The notes beneath the pieces were generated by a model. It saw nothing but the letters and a program-made list of their open reading frames with translations, made no database searches and was not told the origin of the DNA. DNA of 64,000 nucleotides from Limnomonas spitsbergensis. Taxonomy: Eukaryota; Chlorophyta; Chlorophyceae; Chlamydomonadales. The stretch lies in the NCBI GenBank assembly GCA_037349105.1, contig JAYJMM010000111.1:3235001-3299000 (forward strand). Reading direction: 5' to 3'. The position numbers and the translations under genes were made by a program. Position 1 is the first letter of the stretch. Each line of letters begins with the position of its first letter. Of this stretch, positions 62,101-64,000 are shown piece by piece.

Positions 62101-64000
62101 TGGCCATGCAAGGCTGGTAGTTCCATTGGCCATGCAAGGCTGGTAGTTCCATTGGCCATGCAAGGCTGGTAGTTCCATTGGCCATGCAAGGCTGGTAGTT
62201 CCATTGGCCATGCAAGCCTGGTAGTTCCATTGGCCATGCAAGGCTGGTAGTTCCATTGGCCATGCAAGGCTGGTAGTTCCATTGGCCATGCAAGGCTGGT
62301 AGTTCCATTGGCCATGCAAGGCTGGTAGTTCCATTGGCCATGCAAGGCTGGTAGTTCCATTTGCTATGCAAGCCTGGTAGTTCCATTGGCCATGCAAGCC
62401 AGGTAGTTCCATTTGCTATGCAAGCCTGGTAGTTCCATTGGCCATGCAAGGCTGGTAGTTCCATTGGCCATGCAAGGCTGGTAGTTCCATTGGCCATGCA
62501 AGGCTGGTAGTTCCATTGGCCATGCAAGGCTGGTAGTTCCATTGGCCATGCAAGCCTGGTAGTTCCATTGGCCATGCAAGGCTGGTAGTTCCATTGGCCA
62601 TGCAAGGCTGGTAGTTCCATTGGCCATGCAAGGCTGGTAGTTCCATTGGCCATGCAAGCCTGGTAGTTCCATTGGCCATGCAAGCCAGGTAGTTCCATTT
62701 GCTATGCAAGCCTGGTAGTTCCATTGGCCATGCAAGCCTGGTAGTTCCATTGGCCATGCAAGGCTGGTAGTTCCATTGGCCATGCAAGCCTGGTAGTTCC
62801 ATTGGCCATGCAAGGCTGGTAGTTCCATTGGCCATGCAAGGCTGTTAGTTCCATTTGCTATGCAAGCCTGGTAGTTCCATTGGCCATGCAAGCCAGGTAG
62901 TTCCATTTGCTATGCAAGCCTGGTAGTTCCATTGGCCATGCAAGGCTGGTAGTTCCATTGGCCATGCAAGCCTGGTAGTTCCATTGGCCATGCAAGGCTG
63001 GTAGTTCCATTGGCCATGCAAGGCTGGTAGTTCCATTGGCCATGCAAGGCTGGTAGTTCCATTGGCCATGCAAGCCTGGTAGTTCCATTGGCCATGCAAG
63101 CCTGGTCGTTCCATTGGCCATGCAAGGCTGGTAGTTCCATTGGCCATGCAAGGCTGGTAGTTCCATTGGCCATGCAAGGCTGGTAGTTCCATTGGCCATG
63201 CAAGGCTGGTAGTTCCATTGGCCATGCAAGGCTGGTAGTTCCATTGGCCATGCAAGCCAGGTAGTTCCATTTGCTATGCAAGCCTGGTAGTTCCATTGGC
63301 CATGCAAGCCTGGTAGTTCCATTGGCCATGCAAGGCTGGTAGTTCCATTGGCCATGCAAGCCTGGTAGTTCCATTGGCCATGCAAGGCTGGTAGTTCCAT
63401 TGGCCATGCAAGGCTGGTAGTTCCATTGGCCATGCAAGCCTGGTAGTTCCATTGGCCATGCAAGGCTGGTAGTTCCATTGGCCATGCAAGGCTGGTAGTT
63501 CCATTTGCTATGCAAGCCTGGTAGTTCCATTGGCCATGCAAGCCAGGTAGTTCCATTTGCTATGCAAGCCTGGTAGTTCCATTGGCCATGCAAGCCTGGT
63601 AGTTCCATTGGCCATGCAAGGCTGGTAGTTCCATTGGCCATGCAAGGCTGGTAGTTCCATTGGCCATGCAAGGCTGGTAGTTCCATTGGCCATGCAAGCC
63701 AGGTAGTTCCATTTGCTATGCAAGCCTGGTAGTTCCATTGGCCATGCAAGGCTGGTAGTTCCATTGGCCATGCAAGGCTGGTAGTTCCATTGGCCATGCA
63801 GTCCTGGTAGTTCCATTGGCCATGCAAGGCTGGTAGGTCCATTGGCCATGCAAGCCTGGTAGTTCCATTGGCCATGCAAGCCTGGTAGTTCCATTGGCCA
63901 TGCAGGCCTGGTAGTTCCATTGGCCATGCAAGCCTGGTAGTTCCATTGGCCATGCAAGCCTGGTCGTTCCATTGGCCATGCAAGCCTGGTCGTTCCATTG
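59190..64000. repeat. higher-order repeat within the satellite: 2,782-bp (107-unit) tandem block
   Basis: Units with TTTGCTATGC mark this block. They occur at about 59188, 59240, 59578, 59630, 59916, 60072, 60124, 60488, 60722 and 60774, and again at each position plus 2782. Between 60930 and 61970 the first copy carries additional cassette variants, and 63713 onward repeats it until the window ends. This marker is absent from the rest of the array. Confidence 0.9.

Larger units (their letters stand above)
21454..64000. repeat. 26-bp tandem satellite, ~1,636 copies, open at the right edge
   Basis: The unit reads GGCCATGCAAG, then S, then CTGG and TAGTTCCATT, where S is C or G in nearly all copies. 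Other recurring variants are GGCGATGC, GGCCAATCAAG, GCAGGCCTGG, AAAACTGG, TTACATT, TTGCTATGC and CTTTTGGGTCC. The array starts abruptly at 21454 after unique DNA, with two imperfect first units, and continues to base 64000. The consensus has no CpG and carries one TGGCCA and one inverted CCAAT per unit. All three minus-strand frames read the same 26-residue peptide (MANGTTRLAWPMELPGLHGQ then WNYQAC), giving apparent open frames up to about 5,185 codons; every plus-strand frame is closed by the TAG. I do not call any gene here. Confidence 0.98.

Noticed and set aside
21420..63998. Giant minus-strand open frames (up to about 5,185 codons) in the 26-bp array
   Set aside because: All three frames are open and give the same peptide, as arithmetic requires for a stop-free unit whose length is not a multiple of 3. 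There is no unique start, no flanking domain and no codon-phase preference.
21454..64000. CRISPR array
   Set aside because: Units abut with no unique spacers, and the window is eukaryotic.

Overview
This is a nuclear window from a eukaryote, most likely a chlorophyte green alga of the Chlamydomonadales type; Haematococcus-like is a guess from general character, not a match. Pointers are a divergent H2A/H2B-type histone pair with a short shared promoter, plant/algal gene families (purple acid phosphatase, F-box/ankyrin), short GT-AG introns stuffed with minisatellites, interstitial TTTAGGG-type telomere-like motifs, and very heavy tandem-repeat content. No bacterial, viral or organellar genes were seen.

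Layout. 1-2035 is an almost pure (CA)n tract that runs off the left edge. 2036-5180 carries, on the minus strand, the first two recognisable exons of a purple acid phosphatase-like gene; their intron holds a 1 kb array of a 22-bp unit. 5.0-8.0 kb is gene-poor: a weak exon pair, telomere-like degenerate repeats, a 31-bp x10 minisatellite and a first copy of a dispersed inverted-repeat element. 8.2-10.5 kb holds the 3' part of an unrecognised plus-strand gene whose last intron contains a 34-bp array and a C-rich array. 10.9-11.7 kb is a divergent H2A/H2B pair in which both members look broken. 12.1-13.0 kb holds 12-bp and 30-bp minisatellites. 13.3-15.1 kb and 18.9-21.3 kb are clusters of one non-autonomous long-terminal-inverted-repeat element. 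Between them, 16.4-18.6 kb, lies a three-exon gene with F-box, ankyrin-like and two-transmembrane parts.

From 21454 to the right edge (about 42.5 kb, two thirds of the window) there is one tandem satellite with a 26-bp unit, about 1,636 copies, and no gene. It has higher-order structure (tandem blocks of 107, 120, 168 and 176-179 units), a stretch with many 1-nt indels (33.96-35.6 kb), and an 11-12 kb core that lacks two rare variants typical of both flanks. The very long minus-strand open frames here (up to about 5,185 codons) are best explained by arithmetic: 26 is not a multiple of 3, so all three frames read the same 26-residue peptide and none meets a stop.

The real genes do not form a pathway or operon; they are ordinary intron-bearing loci embedded in repeats. 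All exon joins are manual inferences from splice signals and phase.
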